The translations under genes were made by a program, and so were the position numbers. From Streptomyces xiamenensis (lineage in GTDB: Bacteria > Actinomycetota > Actinomycetes > Streptomycetales > Streptomycetaceae): a DNA stretch of 64,000 nucleotides. The notes under the pieces were generated by a model. That model was not told where the DNA came from. It did no database searches and saw only the letters and a program-made list of their open reading frames with translations. Shown here piece after piece: positions 25,006 to 34,165 of the stretch; positions within the stretch are counted from its first letter, which is position 1; each line of letters begins with the position of its first letter. The stretch spans positions 5,828,001 to 5,892,000 of the forward strand of contig NZ_CP009922.3 of assembly GCF_000993785.3 (NCBI RefSeq), written 5' to 3'.

Positions 25006-26055
25006 TCACACGGCGCGCGTTGGTGCCGGGCCCGTCGAATCGCGCACCACCAGCCGGTTCAGCGCCCCGGCCTCCGGCGGGGCGGCCGGCTCCTGACCGT
25101 TCAGCAGCGCCAGCAGCCGCCGCACGGCATCGCCTCCCTGCCGCTCCCGGTCGACGCTGACCGTCGACAGCGCGGGGACGAGGCAGCGGCCGATCTCGTC
25201 GTCGTCCCACCCGAAGACACTGACCTGTCCCGGCACGTCGATGCCCAGCTCGCGCAGCCCCTGGACCACCCCGAAGGCGGTCCGGTCGTTCGCCGCGAAC
25301 ACCGCCGTCACCCCGGACCCCGGCAGCCACCCGGCCGCCCGCCGGCCCGCCTCCGCCCCCCAGTCGCCCGGGGCCACCCCGTAGGACTCCAGGCCCAGTT
25401 CGGCGACGGTGGCCTCGTACACCGCCCGCCGGTTGCGCGCCGACGCCCACGCCTGGGGCCCGGCGACGTGGAGGAAGCGACGGTGCCCGAGCCCGGCCAG
25501 GTGGCGGACGATGCCCGCCGCCGGCGTGGCGTCCGCGAGCACTCCCTGGGCGCGCATGTTGTCGTCGTACTCCCCGTCGACCACCACCGGCACCGCCATC
25601 TCGGTCGGCGCGCGGTCCCCCGTCCACGCGTGCAGGGGGGTGAAGGCCACGATCCCCGCGACGTACTCGGGCCGCAGGAGCGTGTGAATGCGCTCCGCCC
25701 GGGCGGCGGCGTCCCCCTCCAGGGCGACCAGGTCGAGCAGGTACCCCGCCTCGTGCGCGGCACGGGCGGCCCCGGTGAGCAGCCGGGTCGGCATCATGCC
25801 GGTCGCGTCGGGCAGGATCACGGCGATCCGGTCCGACCTGCGGGTGCGCATGATCCGCGCCATCCGGTTGGGCCGGTAGTCCAGCAGCGCCACCGCCCGC
25901 GCGACCTTGCGGCCCGATTCCGCCCCGACCCCGGTCGTGCCGCGCAGATAGCGCGACACCGTCATGTGGGAGACCCCGGCCAGTCGCGCGACGTCATAGA
26001 TCGTCGCCGGCCGTCTCCCGCGCTCCCCGGCGCCCACGTTCAGCTCCCCGGGCAT
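25006..26055 (-). CDS. LacI-family regulator of the second sugar importer
   Basis: 349-aa LacI-type repressor. The headpiece is ATIYDVARLAGVSHMTVSRYL and the hinge region DYRPNRMARIM. The core has IVAFTPLHAW, VTAVFAANDRTAFGVVQGL and VSVFGWDDDEIGRCLVPALSTV. It is divergent from a three-gene sugar importer, whose promoter carries a palindrome suited to a LacI protein. Two starts are possible: ATG 26055 after an AAGGGGGG run, or GTG 26037 with GGGGAG six bases upstream. The headpiece is intact with either. The C-terminal domain differs clearly from the other LacI protein, so the inducers should differ. Confidence 0.9.
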   Translation of the reverse strand: MPGELNVGAGERGRRPATIYDVARLAGVSHMTVSRYLRGTTGVGAESGRKVARAVALLDYRPNRMARIMRTRRSDRIAVILPDATGMMPTRLLTGAARAAHEAGYLLDLVALEGDAAARAERIHTLLRPEYVAGIVAFTPLHAWTGDRAPTEMAVPVVVDGEYDDNMRAQGVLADATPAAGIVRHLAGLGHRRFLHVAGPQAWASARNRRAVYEATVAELGLESYGVAPGDWGAEAGRRAAGWLPGSGVTAVFAANDRTAFGVVQGLRELGIDVPGQVSVFGWDDDEIGRCLVPALSTVSVDRERQGGDAVRRLLALLNGQEPAAPPEAGALNRLVVRDSTGPAPTRAV

Positions 26056-26225
26056 CCCGCCCCCCCTTCTCCCGAACCGCTTCCGGACGCCGCCACGGAA
26101 CCCCGGTACCAGGGTTGGGGCCCGCCGCGTCGCCCTGAGTCTGCCCCCGCGTGGGGCGGGTGGGAACACGGTGTGTCCCTCCGGAAGCGGCGCGGCCCTT
26201 TCGCGAAAGAGATGCCCCCACAGTC

Positions 26226-26273
26226 TTGTGTTACCGATATCCGCGCTCCTAACATCTCGCGGCAAGCGCTTAC
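26226..26273 (+). promoter_or_regulatory. Importer promoter with AAGCGCTT operator
   Basis: TTGTGT (26226-26231), an 18-bp spacer and TAACAT (26250-26255) make a good promoter. GCAAGCGCTTAC (26262-26273), centred on the perfect palindrome AAGCGCTT, sits at the expected transcription start: a typical LacI-family operator in a blocking position. The rest of the 542-bp gap between the LacI gene and the first permease gene is a long, GC-rich leader of about 330 nt in which I see no gene. Confidence 0.7.
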
Positions 26274-26597
26274 ACGCCGGCCGGATCGCGCGGCCCCTCC
26301 ACAGGCGACCCCTGGGAGGGCGCACGCTGAGTGCGGCCAACGGCGACCTGTCAGGCCGTGAGAAACGGGACAGCACACCGGCGGTGGACACCGCCGCGAA
26401 GCCGGTCGGAGCCCTGGGACGGCCCGCCGGAACACACGCCGCACGGCAGCACCTCCCGGCACGGGACGCGGGGAGGACCAGCCCCCGAGGGACGGCACGC
26501 GAGGGACACCCGCGCCGTCTTCCGGTGCCACGGCCCCGACCCACGCACGCGAGGAGGAGCAGGTGGATCCGACACCACAACGCGAGGGACGCTCCGG

Positions 26598-27545
26598 ATG
26601 AGCGCGCTGGGCGAGTTCCGCACGCTCAGCAAGTCACGCGGCACACGGGCGGGCGACGGGGAGCGAAGAGAACGGAACCGCGACAACAAGGCGGCAGCGC
26701 TCTTCCTGGCGCCGTGGGTGCTGGGACTGCTCGGTATCACCATCGGCCCGATGATCGCCTCGCTGTATCTGGCGTTCACGGACTACAACCTGCTGCAGGA
26801 CCCGCAGTTCACCGGCCTGGACAATATCCGCCGGATGCTGTCCGACGAACGTCTCGCGCAGTCCCTGCAGGTCACGTTCGTCTACGTGCTGGTGGCGGTG
26901 CCGTTGCAGCTGATGGTGGCGCTCGCTCTGGCGCTGCTGCTGGACCGCGGTGTCCGCGGTCTGCCGCTCTACCGCTCCGTCCTCTACCTGCCCTCGCTGC
27001 TGGGCGCCAGTGTCGCCATCGCCGTGCTGTGGCGACTGGTGTTCGGGGCCCAGGGCCTGGTGAACGCCTTCCTGGCCCTGTTCGGTATCGAGGGCCCGGG
27101 CTGGGTGTCCGATCCGGACACCGCGCTGGGCACACTGATCATTCTGCACGTGTGGACGTTCGGCGCGCCGATGGTGATCTTCCTGGCGGGGCTGCGGCAG
27201 ATTCCGCGAGAGCTGTACGAGGCGGCGGCCACCGATGGGGCCTCCAGGCGGCGGCAGCTGTTCTCGATCACGCTGCCGCTGCTGAGTCCGATCATCTTCT
27301 TCAACCTGGTGCTCGGGTTGATCGGGAGTTTCCAGTCCTTCACCCAGGCGTTCATCGTCTCGGGCGGGACAGGCGGGCCCAGTGACTCGACGCTGTTCTT
27401 CTCGCTCTACCTCTACCAGGAGGGGTTCACCAGTTTCCGCATGGGTTACGCGTCGGCGCTGGCGTGGCTGCTTCTGCTGATCATCGGAGCGTTCACCGCG
27501 GTGAACTTCTGGGCGTCCAAGTATTGGGTTTTCTACAATGACTGA
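26598..27545 (+). CDS. Carbohydrate ABC importer permease (MalF-like)
   Basis: 315-aa permease with six helices and EAA loop IPRELYEAAATDGASRRRQLFSITLPLLSP. The basic N-terminal tail precedes the first helix (AALFLAPWVLGLLGITIGPMI). The ATG at 26598 has GAGGGA nine bases upstream; an in-frame extension to 26331 is not protein-like. Its last 8 bp overlap the next permease gene, so the two are translationally coupled. It lies downstream of the LacI-operator promoter and belongs to an importer lacking its own ATPase. Confidence 0.93.
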   Translation: MSALGEFRTLSKSRGTRAGDGERRERNRDNKAAALFLAPWVLGLLGITIGPMIASLYLAFTDYNLLQDPQFTGLDNIRRMLSDERLAQSLQVTFVYVLVAVPLQLMVALALALLLDRGVRGLPLYRSVLYLPSLLGASVAIAVLWRLVFGAQGLVNAFLALFGIEGPGWVSDPDTALGTLIILHVWTFGAPMVIFLAGLRQIPRELYEAAATDGASRRRQLFSITLPLLSPIIFFNLVLGLIGSFQSFTQAFIVSGGTGGPSDSTLFFSLYLYQEGFTSFRMGYASALAWLLLLIIGAFTAVNFWASKYWVFYND

Positions 27546-28449
27546 TACCTCACCGAAGCCCGTCACGCGCCCGCGCCCCGCGCCCGAATCCCTGTCCGAC
27601 CCGTATCGGGGGCGGCGGTTGCGCCGTCGTGCGGGCAGTTTTCTCAAGCACACCGGGCTGATCATTGTCGCGCTGCTGATGCTGTATCCGCTGCTGTGGA
27701 TGGTGGCCAGTTCGCTGCGCCCGAACGCCGACATCTTCACCAGCTCCGGGCTGTTCGTCGACACCTTCGACCTCGATCACTACCCGAACGGCTGGAACGC
27801 GCTGGCGTATCCGTTCAGTACGTATCTGCTGAACTCGTTCCTGGTGGTGCTCGGTTCGGTGATCGGGAACCTGGTGTCCTGTTCCATGGCCGCCTACGCT
27901 TTCGCCCGGCTTCAGTTCCGGTGGCGGCGGTGGGCGTTCATGGCCATGCTGGTGACGATCATGCTGCCGATCCACGTGCTGATCATCCCGCAGTACGTGG
28001 TGTACGCGCAGTTGGGCTGGATCAATACGTATCTGCCGCTGATCGTGCCGAAACTGCTGGCCACCGACGCGTTCTTCATCTTCCTGATGGTGCAGTTCAT
28101 CCGTGGCATTCCCCGGGAACTGGATGAGGCGGCACGTATCGACGGTGCCGGTCACGCCCGGATCTACGGGCAGATCATGCTGCCACTGATGGTCCCGGCG
28201 CTGGCCACCACGGCGATTTTCACCTTCATCTGGACGTGGAACGACTTCTTCACCCAGTTGATCTTCGTCACCAAGCCTGACCTCTACACCGTTCCCGTGG
28301 CTCTGCGGTCGTTCATCGACGCCCAGACCCAGTCCGATTTCGGCGCCATGTTCGCGATGAGCGTCGTCTCCCTCATACCGGTGTTCCTGGTGTTCCTGTT
28401 CGGCCAGCGTTTCCTGCTGCGCGGCATCGCCACCACCGGCGGGAAATAG
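27538..28449 (+). CDS. Carbohydrate ABC importer permease (MalG-like)
   Basis: 303-aa permease. It has a Pro/Arg-rich N-terminus, six helices and the EAA loop IPRELDEAARIDGAGHARIYGQIMLPLMVP. It partners the MalF-like permease whose gene overlaps its start. The stop codon lies about 20 bp before the binding-protein start, completing a permease-permease-binding protein operon in the reverse of the usual order. Confidence 0.93.
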   Translation: MTDTSPKPVTRPRPAPESLSDPYRGRRLRRRAGSFLKHTGLIIVALLMLYPLLWMVASSLRPNADIFTSSGLFVDTFDLDHYPNGWNALAYPFSTYLLNSFLVVLGSVIGNLVSCSMAAYAFARLQFRWRRWAFMAMLVTIMLPIHVLIIPQYVVYAQLGWINTYLPLIVPKLLATDAFFIFLMVQFIRGIPRELDEAARIDGAGHARIYGQIMLPLMVPALATTAIFTFIWTWNDFFTQLIFVTKPDLYTVPVALRSFIDAQTQSDFGAMFAMSVVSLIPVFLVFLFGQRFLLRGIATTGGK

Positions 28450-28469
28450 CGATGAGGAGACCGATCACC

Positions 28470-29792
28470 ATGCCCCACCGCGCCCCGTACCGTGCCAGGG
28501 CCGCTCTGGCGGCCGGCACCGCGCTGCTCGCCGTCGCCGCCTGCGGGGTGGGAGCCGATCCGGTGCTGCACCCCGAGCTGAGCGAGAAGGACGTCACCAT
28601 CAGCTTCGCCTGGTGGGGGGCCGGCGCCCGCACCCAGGCGACCATGGAGGCCATCGAACTCTTCGAGGCGGACCACCCCAACATCACCGTCGAGGCCGTC
28701 TACTCCGACTGGAACGGCTACTGGGACCGGATGGCGACCGCGACCGCCGCCGGGGACATGGCCGACGTCGTCCAGTTCGACCAGCTCTACCTCTCCTCCT
28801 ACGCCGAACGAGGCGCCCTGCTCGACCTGTCCACCGTCGACAACATCCTCGACCCGTCCGACCTGCCCGACGCCGTCCTGGACTCCGGCCGGGTCGGCGA
28901 CACCCTGTACGCCGTCCCGACCGGCGCCACCACCAACGGCGTCGCCGTCAACACCACACTCTTCGAGCGGTACGGCGTCGACCTGCCGGACACCGACACC
29001 TGGACGTGGGAGGACCTCGAAGAGGCTTCCGTCGCACTCGGCCAGGCATCCGGGGGAGAGGTGAGCGGTGTCAGCCCCTTCGGCGTCGACGCCTTCACCC
29101 TCACCGTCTGGGCCCGCCAGCACGGCGCGCAACTGTTCGACTCCGACGGTCAACTCGCCCTGCCCACGGACGTACTGGCCGGCTACTGGCAACGGGTCCT
29201 GGACCTCATCGACAGCGGGGCCGCTCCCGGCGTCGCCCGGATCAGCGAGAAGATCGGCCTGCCCCTCGACCAGACGTCCCTGGTCACCGGGGAGACCGCC
29301 ATGGCCTTCATCCCGGCCGGTCAGTTCTCCTCGTACCGGGCGGCGGCCCCGGACTTCGACTTCACCCTGGTGAACTGGCCAGCTGACGCGCAGACCCCCG
29401 AGGGGTTCCAGTACCTCAAGCCCTCCATGTACTGGGCCGGCGCGTCCACCTCCTCCCACCCCGCCGAAGCCGCCCTGCTGATCGACTTCCTCACCAACGA
29501 CGTCCGCGTCGCCGAACTCTTCGGCCTCGACCGCGGCGAGCCGGGGAACCCGGCCTTCCGCGAAGCCGTGCAGCCCACCCTGGACGCCGGCGGACAGGAA
29601 GCGCTCGCCTTCACCGAGGCCATGTCCGGCGAAGTCGGTGACACCCCGCCCATCACCCCCAACGGTGCCAGCGACATCGAGGTGATCCTGACGCGCTACT
29701 ACCAGCAGGTCATCTTCGGTGAGACCTCACCGGAGGAGGCCGCCGAATCCTTCCTCGGCGAACTCGGCGACTCGATCCGCGCCGCGGGCTGA
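28470..29792 (+). CDS. Sugar-binding lipoprotein of second ABC importer
   Basis: 440-aa solute-binding protein, family 1. Signal peptide of the lipoprotein type with lipobox AVAAC near residue 26. The mature part has VTISFAWWGAGARTQ, YSDWNGYWDRMATATAAGDMADVVQFD, YAVPTGATTNGVAVN and a C-terminal helical region. The ligand is probably a sugar; sequence does not say which. I prefer ATG 28470, which has AGGAG ten bases upstream; an in-frame ATG at 28452 lacks one. Unusually the gene is last in its operon. A hairpin follows the stop. Confidence 0.92.
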   Translation: MPHRAPYRARAALAAGTALLAVAACGVGADPVLHPELSEKDVTISFAWWGAGARTQATMEAIELFEADHPNITVEAVYSDWNGYWDRMATATAAGDMADVVQFDQLYLSSYAERGALLDLSTVDNILDPSDLPDAVLDSGRVGDTLYAVPTGATTNGVAVNTTLFERYGVDLPDTDTWTWEDLEEASVALGQASGGEVSGVSPFGVDAFTLTVWARQHGAQLFDSDGQLALPTDVLAGYWQRVLDLIDSGAAPGVARISEKIGLPLDQTSLVTGETAMAFIPAGQFSSYRAAAPDFDFTLVNWPADAQTPEGFQYLKPSMYWAGASTSSHPAEAALLIDFLTNDVRVAELFGLDRGEPGNPAFREAVQPTLDAGGQEALAFTEAMSGEVGDTPPITPNGASDIEVILTRYYQQVIFGETSPEEAAESFLGELGDSIRAAG

Positions 29793-29808
29793 ACCCCCGC
29801 GGACGGAC

Positions 29809-29843
29809 GGCACCGCACCCCACAACCCCGCGGGCGCGGTGCC
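29809..29843. terminator. Hairpin between convergent importer and WD40 NTPase genes
   Basis: GGCACCGC (29809-29816) and GCGGTGCC (29836-29843) are perfect inverted arms with a 19-nt loop, located between the binding-protein stop (29792) and the NTPase stop (29872). It can end both transcripts. Confidence 0.6.
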
Positions 29844-29871
29844 GGGTTCGCCTCCCGGCCGGCGAACGCCC

Positions 29872-32800
29872 TCAGGTCGCGCAGGGCGGGTCGTAGGGCA
29901 GGTCCGGGGACACATACGTGTCCCAGCGCTCGGGTGTCATGGCGGCACCCGTCACCGAGCACAGCACCTCACGGGCCGCGGCCGGATCGGTCTGCCGCAC
30001 GCGCACCGTGCCGTCCCGGCCGCCGGTGAACAGCGTCCCCTCCACCGGACCGAACCGCAGTGCCACGACGTCGCTCCCGTGGCCGCCCACCGGCAGACCC
30101 CAGGGCTCCGGCCGGGAGGGGTCGGCGGTGTCCCACAGCCGGATCTCCCCGACGCTGTTCCCGGCCGCGAGCAGTCCGCCGTCGGGGGAGAACCCCACAC
30201 TGGACGCGATCCCCCCGGCGCTCAGCGGACCATGGGGGGACCCGGGGGCGGACGGCAGGGACACGTCCCACAGCCACACCTCGCTCTCGCCCGTGCCGGT
30301 GGCGACGAGGCCGCCCCGCGGATCGGCCGCCAGCGACATGACGATCTGTCCGGTGTTCGTGCGGCCCGTGGGGGAGGGGGCCTCGCCCTGTCCGGTCCGC
30401 CACACACCGAGCGACCCCGGAGCGAAGTACTCGCCGGTGTAGACATGGCCGCCGTCGGGGGCGGCGGCCAGCCCTTTGACAGGCAGCGCGCGCTGGTCGG
30501 ACGGGTCGATGTCCAGTACCCCGGGCTGCTCCGGATCGCTGACGTCCCACGCGTACACCCCGCCCCTGTACCCGCCCTGCAGCATCATCGTGGTGGCGAC
30601 CAGGGTGTCCCCCGACGCGTCGAAGACCAGGCCGTGCACCGCCTCGTACGTGACCTGAGCCGGCCGTGCCCTCGCGCGCGGCCGGCCCGGCTCGGACACG
30701 TCCCACAGCCGGACCTCGCCGGCGTCACCGCCGGTGGCCAGCAGTGCCGGGCCACCACCCGCCTCCCGGAAGGCCAGGGCGTTCACGGCGGAGGACAACA
30801 GCGGCAGGGCACCGACCCGGGCCAGCCGGGTGGGGTCCGAGACGTCCCACAGCGAGACCAGCGAACCCGAGGCCACCGCCAGGAGTTCCCCGTCCCCGCT
30901 CACGGCCAGGGCCGAGACCGCGGCCCCGGACTCCGCGACGGCCATCGACGGCGGAAGCCGCCACACCAAGGCGGCGCCGTCCCCGCTGCCACTGGCCAGC
31001 ATCCGGCCGCCGGGTGCGAAGGCCAGGCCGGCGACGGTGGCGGTGTGGCCGCGCAGCGGCGGGCCGATGACGCGGGCCGACGCGGGGGCTCCGACGTTCC
31101 ACAGATGGACGCTGCCCGAGTTCTCCCCGGTGGCCAGCAGCCGCGCGTCCGGGCTGAACGCGACCGAAGCGGCCACGCTGTTGAGGAAGAGCTGCTGGAC
31201 GAGTTGTGGTGCGCGCGGCCGCGACACGTCCCACAGCAGCACGCGGTTGTCACTGCCCGCGCTGGCCAGCAGATCGGTCAGCGGGCTGAAGGCCACCTGG
31301 TTGACGACCGCCGAGTGACCGCCGAGATCGCCGCCCAGACCGACGGGGTTCGACGGGTCGGTCACGTCCCACAGCCGCAGCAGGTGCGCCTGGTCGCTCC
31401 CGGGCGCCGTTCCGCCGCCTGCGGCCAGCACCGTACCCGCCGGGTTGAAGGCCACGGACGCGATGCTCTGCCCCGGGGAGGACAGCGCGGTGCTCAGCGG
31501 GCGCGGCCGGCCGGGGTCGGTCACGTCCCACAACTGCACGACCGCCGTGGTGGCCCCGTCGGTGTAGGTGGTACTGGCGAAGGCGAGGGTCCGGCCGTCC
31601 GGGCTGAACCGGGGATTGGCCACGGGGCCATCCGCCACCGCGACCCACTCCGACAGCGGCACGGGGTGACCGGCGTCCGACGCGTCCAGGATCCGCAACT
31701 GCCCGTCGCCGGTTCCCACGGCCAGCAGCTCGCCCTCGGCGTCGTAGGACGCCGAGACCCGGGCCCCTCTTCCGGAGCCCTCCACGGAGGCCAGCTCGGA
31801 CAGGTCCGGCGGCCGTGCGGTGTCCCACAGCCGTACGGCGTCGGAGCCGGTGGCCAGGGTGCCGTCGGCGCCGAACGCCACGGAGTGCACGATGCCGTTC
31901 TGCTCCGGCACCGACGCGGGCAGCACCGCCCCCGCCGTTTCCATGAGCCGGGTCCTGGTCTGCGGCGTGGAGCGCATCGTGTCCGCCACCAGGTCGAGCT
32001 GCGCCGCCAGGGCCGGATCGCCGTCACGGCGGCGGTCCGCCTCGGCACTGACCCGGTTGAAGATCGCCTCATCACGCTGCCGCAGGCTCTCACCGCGCTG
32101 GTCGAAGGCGAACACGGCCAGCCCCGTCGCGATCAGGGCCAGCACCGTGGTCACGGACACCGCCCCGTTGCGCAGCCTTCGGTTCCGCCTCGCCTGCCGC
32201 CGTGAGAGACCGAGGAACGCGAGGACCACGGGGCTGATGTGCTCGGGACCGGCCTGCCGCGCCCAGGAGTCCGCCGCCTCCAGGCGGGTGCCGCGCAACA
32301 GGACGCCCGCGTCCCGGCGCCCGCCACGTTCCCAGCCGAGCGCGGTGTCCTCCAGTTCCTGCCGGATCAGTGCACCGCTGCCCGCCTCCGCGATCCAGCC
32401 GCGCAGCCTGGGCCACGCCCACAGCAGCGCCTCGTGCGTGACCTCGACGGTGCCCTCGCCGCGCAGCACGCCCTGGGTGAACAGGCGGGCGCCGGTGAAC
32501 CGGTCGACGACGGCGGGAACGGAGCCCGGCGCCGAGGTCGCCAGCAACAGATCGGTCCGGGTGCGGCGGCGACGGGACACCTCGCCGTTCTCACCGATCC
32601 GCACCAGGCCGAGGAAGAGCTGACGTGCCGTCCGGCGCGCGCCGGGGTCCAGCCGGGCGAACTCCGCCTCGGCGGTGGCCTGGACCGCCCCGCCGATGCC
32701 GCCCGTGTCGCGGTAGCTGCCCACCGTCAGGGTGTCGTCCCGGCGCTGTTGCCAGGTGGCGCGCAGGGCGTGGGCGAGCAGGGGCAGCCGCCCCGTCTCG

Positions 32801-33729
32801 TAGGCGCCGTCGTCCCGGGGGGCGGTGCCGCGCAGGTCGCGCAGGATGACATCGACCAGGCCGGGCGCCAGCACCAGACCGGCGCGTTCGGCGGGCCTGG
32901 TCATGGCGCGGCGCACCTCGTCCTCCGACATCGGTCCGACGATGACCTGGCGGTGGGTCAGGGCCTCCCGCAGGTGGGGAAAGGCCGCGCAGGGCCCGTA
33001 GGCGTCCGCCCGCAGGCCGTACACGGCCACGGCCACCGGATCGTCGCCGCCGGTCAGCCCGGCGATGGCGTCGATGAACCGGCGCCGGGCGTCCTCGCTC
33101 CGGCCGGCGGTGAACAGCTCCTCCAACTGGTCGACGACCAGCACCAGCCGGCCGCCCGCGGGGAGGGCCAGCCGTTCCCGCAGGAGTTCCCGGAGCGGGC
33201 CGGGTCCGGCGTCCAGGGCCGCCCGCAGACGACTCTCCCCGGTCCCGGTGAGCCGGGAGAAGCCCGAGGTGAGCGCGGCGAGCGGGTCATCGGTGGGGGT
33301 CAGCAGCAGATGGGGCCAGGACCGCGATCCGGGAAGCTGACCCCGCCGCAGCGCGTCCAGGAGACCGGCGCGCAGGAGCGAGGACTTTCCGGCGCCGGAC
33401 GGCGCGACGACCGCCAGCGGGTACCGGTCGGCGAGGGACAGCTCCAGCCCGCCGATCAGCCGGCTGACCAGTGTCTCGCGGCCGAAGAACCATCCGGCGT
33501 CGTCCACGTCGAAGGGACGCAGCCCGGGGTAGGGGCAGGTGTCGACGGACGACGGCGTCAGGGTCCGTTCGTCGGCCTCCGCGCCCGCGTGGAAATGCTC
33601 GTGGAGGTGCCGCGTCACCCCTCCGTACACGATGACGAGATCGCGGCCCGCCTGGTTGACGGCGCCGTGACCGCTCGCCCAGGCACGCAACTCGACGTGC
33701 GGTTGCGGTGGTTCCGCGCCGGGTGCCAC
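29872..33729 (-). CDS. nSTAND NTPase with WD40 propellers and N-terminal RHIM-like motif
   Basis: 1285 residues. The N-terminus (11-36) carries SGHGAVNQAGRDL, with a Q-A-G core like RHIM/BASS3 motifs. A novel-STAND NTPase follows from CPYPGLRPF (65-73): Walker A APSGAGKSS (109-117), Walker B LVLVVDQLEELF (195-206), then a helical region to about 510, a hydrophobic helix (522-541), and about 14 WD40 blades (LWDVSDP-type) from about 610 to the end, enough for two propellers. This is the NLR-like layout: motif, NTPase switch and ligand-sensing repeats. The start is a GTG seven bases after the stop of the BELL-like gene. Inferred role: a receptor that assembles when WD40 ligands bind and seeds the partner's motif. 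Confidence 0.88.
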   Translation of the reverse strand: MAPGAEPPQPHVELRAWASGHGAVNQAGRDLVIVYGGVTRHLHEHFHAGAEADERTLTPSSVDTCPYPGLRPFDVDDAGWFFGRETLVSRLIGGLELSLADRYPLAVVAPSGAGKSSLLRAGLLDALRRGQLPGSRSWPHLLLTPTDDPLAALTSGFSRLTGTGESRLRAALDAGPGPLRELLRERLALPAGGRLVLVVDQLEELFTAGRSEDARRRFIDAIAGLTGGDDPVAVAVYGLRADAYGPCAAFPHLREALTHRQVIVGPMSEDEVRRAMTRPAERAGLVLAPGLVDVILRDLRGTAPRDDGAYETGRLPLLAHALRATWQQRRDDTLTVGSYRDTGGIGGAVQATAEAEFARLDPGARRTARQLFLGLVRIGENGEVSRRRRTRTDLLLATSAPGSVPAVVDRFTGARLFTQGVLRGEGTVEVTHEALLWAWPRLRGWIAEAGSGALIRQELEDTALGWERGGRRDAGVLLRGTRLEAADSWARQAGPEHISPVVLAFLGLSRRQARRNRRLRNGAVSVTTVLALIATGLAVFAFDQRGESLRQRDEAIFNRVSAEADRRRDGDPALAAQLDLVADTMRSTPQTRTRLMETAGAVLPASVPEQNGIVHSVAFGADGTLATGSDAVRLWDTARPPDLSELASVEGSGRGARVSASYDAEGELLAVGTGDGQLRILDASDAGHPVPLSEWVAVADGPVANPRFSPDGRTLAFASTTYTDGATTAVVQLWDVTDPGRPRPLSTALSSPGQSIASVAFNPAGTVLAAGGGTAPGSDQAHLLRLWDVTDPSNPVGLGGDLGGHSAVVNQVAFSPLTDLLASAGSDNRVLLWDVSRPRAPQLVQQLFLNSVAASVAFSPDARLLATGENSGSVHLWNVGAPASARVIGPPLRGHTATVAGLAFAPGGRMLASGSGDGAALVWRLPPSMAVAESGAAVSALAVSGDGELLAVASGSLVSLWDVSDPTRLARVGALPLLSSAVNALAFREAGGGPALLATGGDAGEVRLWDVSEPGRPRARARPAQVTYEAVHGLVFDASGDTLVATTMMLQGGYRGGVYAWDVSDPEQPGVLDIDPSDQRALPVKGLAAAPDGGHVYTGEYFAPGSLGVWRTGQGEAPSPTGRTNTGQIVMSLAADPRGGLVATGTGESEVWLWDVSLPSAPGSPHGPLSAGGIASSVGFSPDGGLLAAGNSVGEIRLWDTADPSRPEPWGLPVGGHGSDVVALRFGPVEGTLFTGGRDGTVRVRQTDPAAAREVLCSVTGAAMTPERWDTYVSPDLPYDPPCAT

Positions 33730-33736
33730 TCAGGGC

Positions 33737-34165
33737 CTACCGCTGGGTCGTGATGTTGTTCCCGGCCTGGTAGATCTGGGCTCTGCCGCTCGCCTCGGCG
33801 CGCATCTCGGTACGGGTCACCGTGGTCTCCTTCGCCGCTGCGGGGGCGTCGCCGCCGGCCCCGGCGACGATCTCGGAGACCAGACGGGACAGGGCCTCGG
33901 CCGCGGCCGGTTCGGCCCGCAGCAAGCCCCGGAACCGTTCCTCCCAGTCGGCCACGAGTCGACCCCGCGCCTCCCGCCGGCCCGGGGTCAGCAGCAGCGC
34001 GCGTGCCGCGTCCAGTTCGCTCCCGGGCGCGCCGTCCGCCGCCGGGTCGTGCCGGGTCCACAGCCGCACCACGTCGTCGCGCACTCCTTCCCAGGCGTCC
34101 GTGGCCAGTGAGTCGACGACCGATGTGGCCGCCGACGCGGCGAGCGAGGCGAGTTCTTCGTCCAT
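33737..34165 (-). CDS. Small helical protein, BELL-like effector candidate paired with WD40 NTPase
   Basis: 142 residues. Helical N-terminal domain (ELASLAASAATSVVDSLATD, then DWEERFRGLLRAEP) and a C-terminal motif SGRAQIYQAGNNI (about 126-138) whose Y-Q-A-G core parallels the N-Q-A-G core at the N-terminus of the adjacent NTPase. It resembles the protein at 15417-15875 over its whole helical domain. NLR gene next to BELL gene, with matching motifs at N- and C-terminus respectively, is the arrangement described for bacterial amyloid signalling systems. The ATG at 34165 has GGGGA upstream; longer in-frame starts are low-complexity. Function inferred: membrane-acting cell-death effector. Confidence 0.75.
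   Translation of the reverse strand: MDEELASLAASAATSVVDSLATDAWEGVRDDVVRLWTRHDPAADGAPGSELDAARALLLTPGRREARGRLVADWEERFRGLLRAEPAAAEALSRLVSEIVAGAGGDAPAAAKETTVTRTEMRAEASGRAQIYQAGNNITTQR

Noticed and set aside
29719..32205. Plus-strand open frame across the WD40 NTPase
   Set aside because: It is antisense to WD40 repeats. Its repeated GHVPQP-like segments only mirror the LWDVSDP repeats on the other strand.
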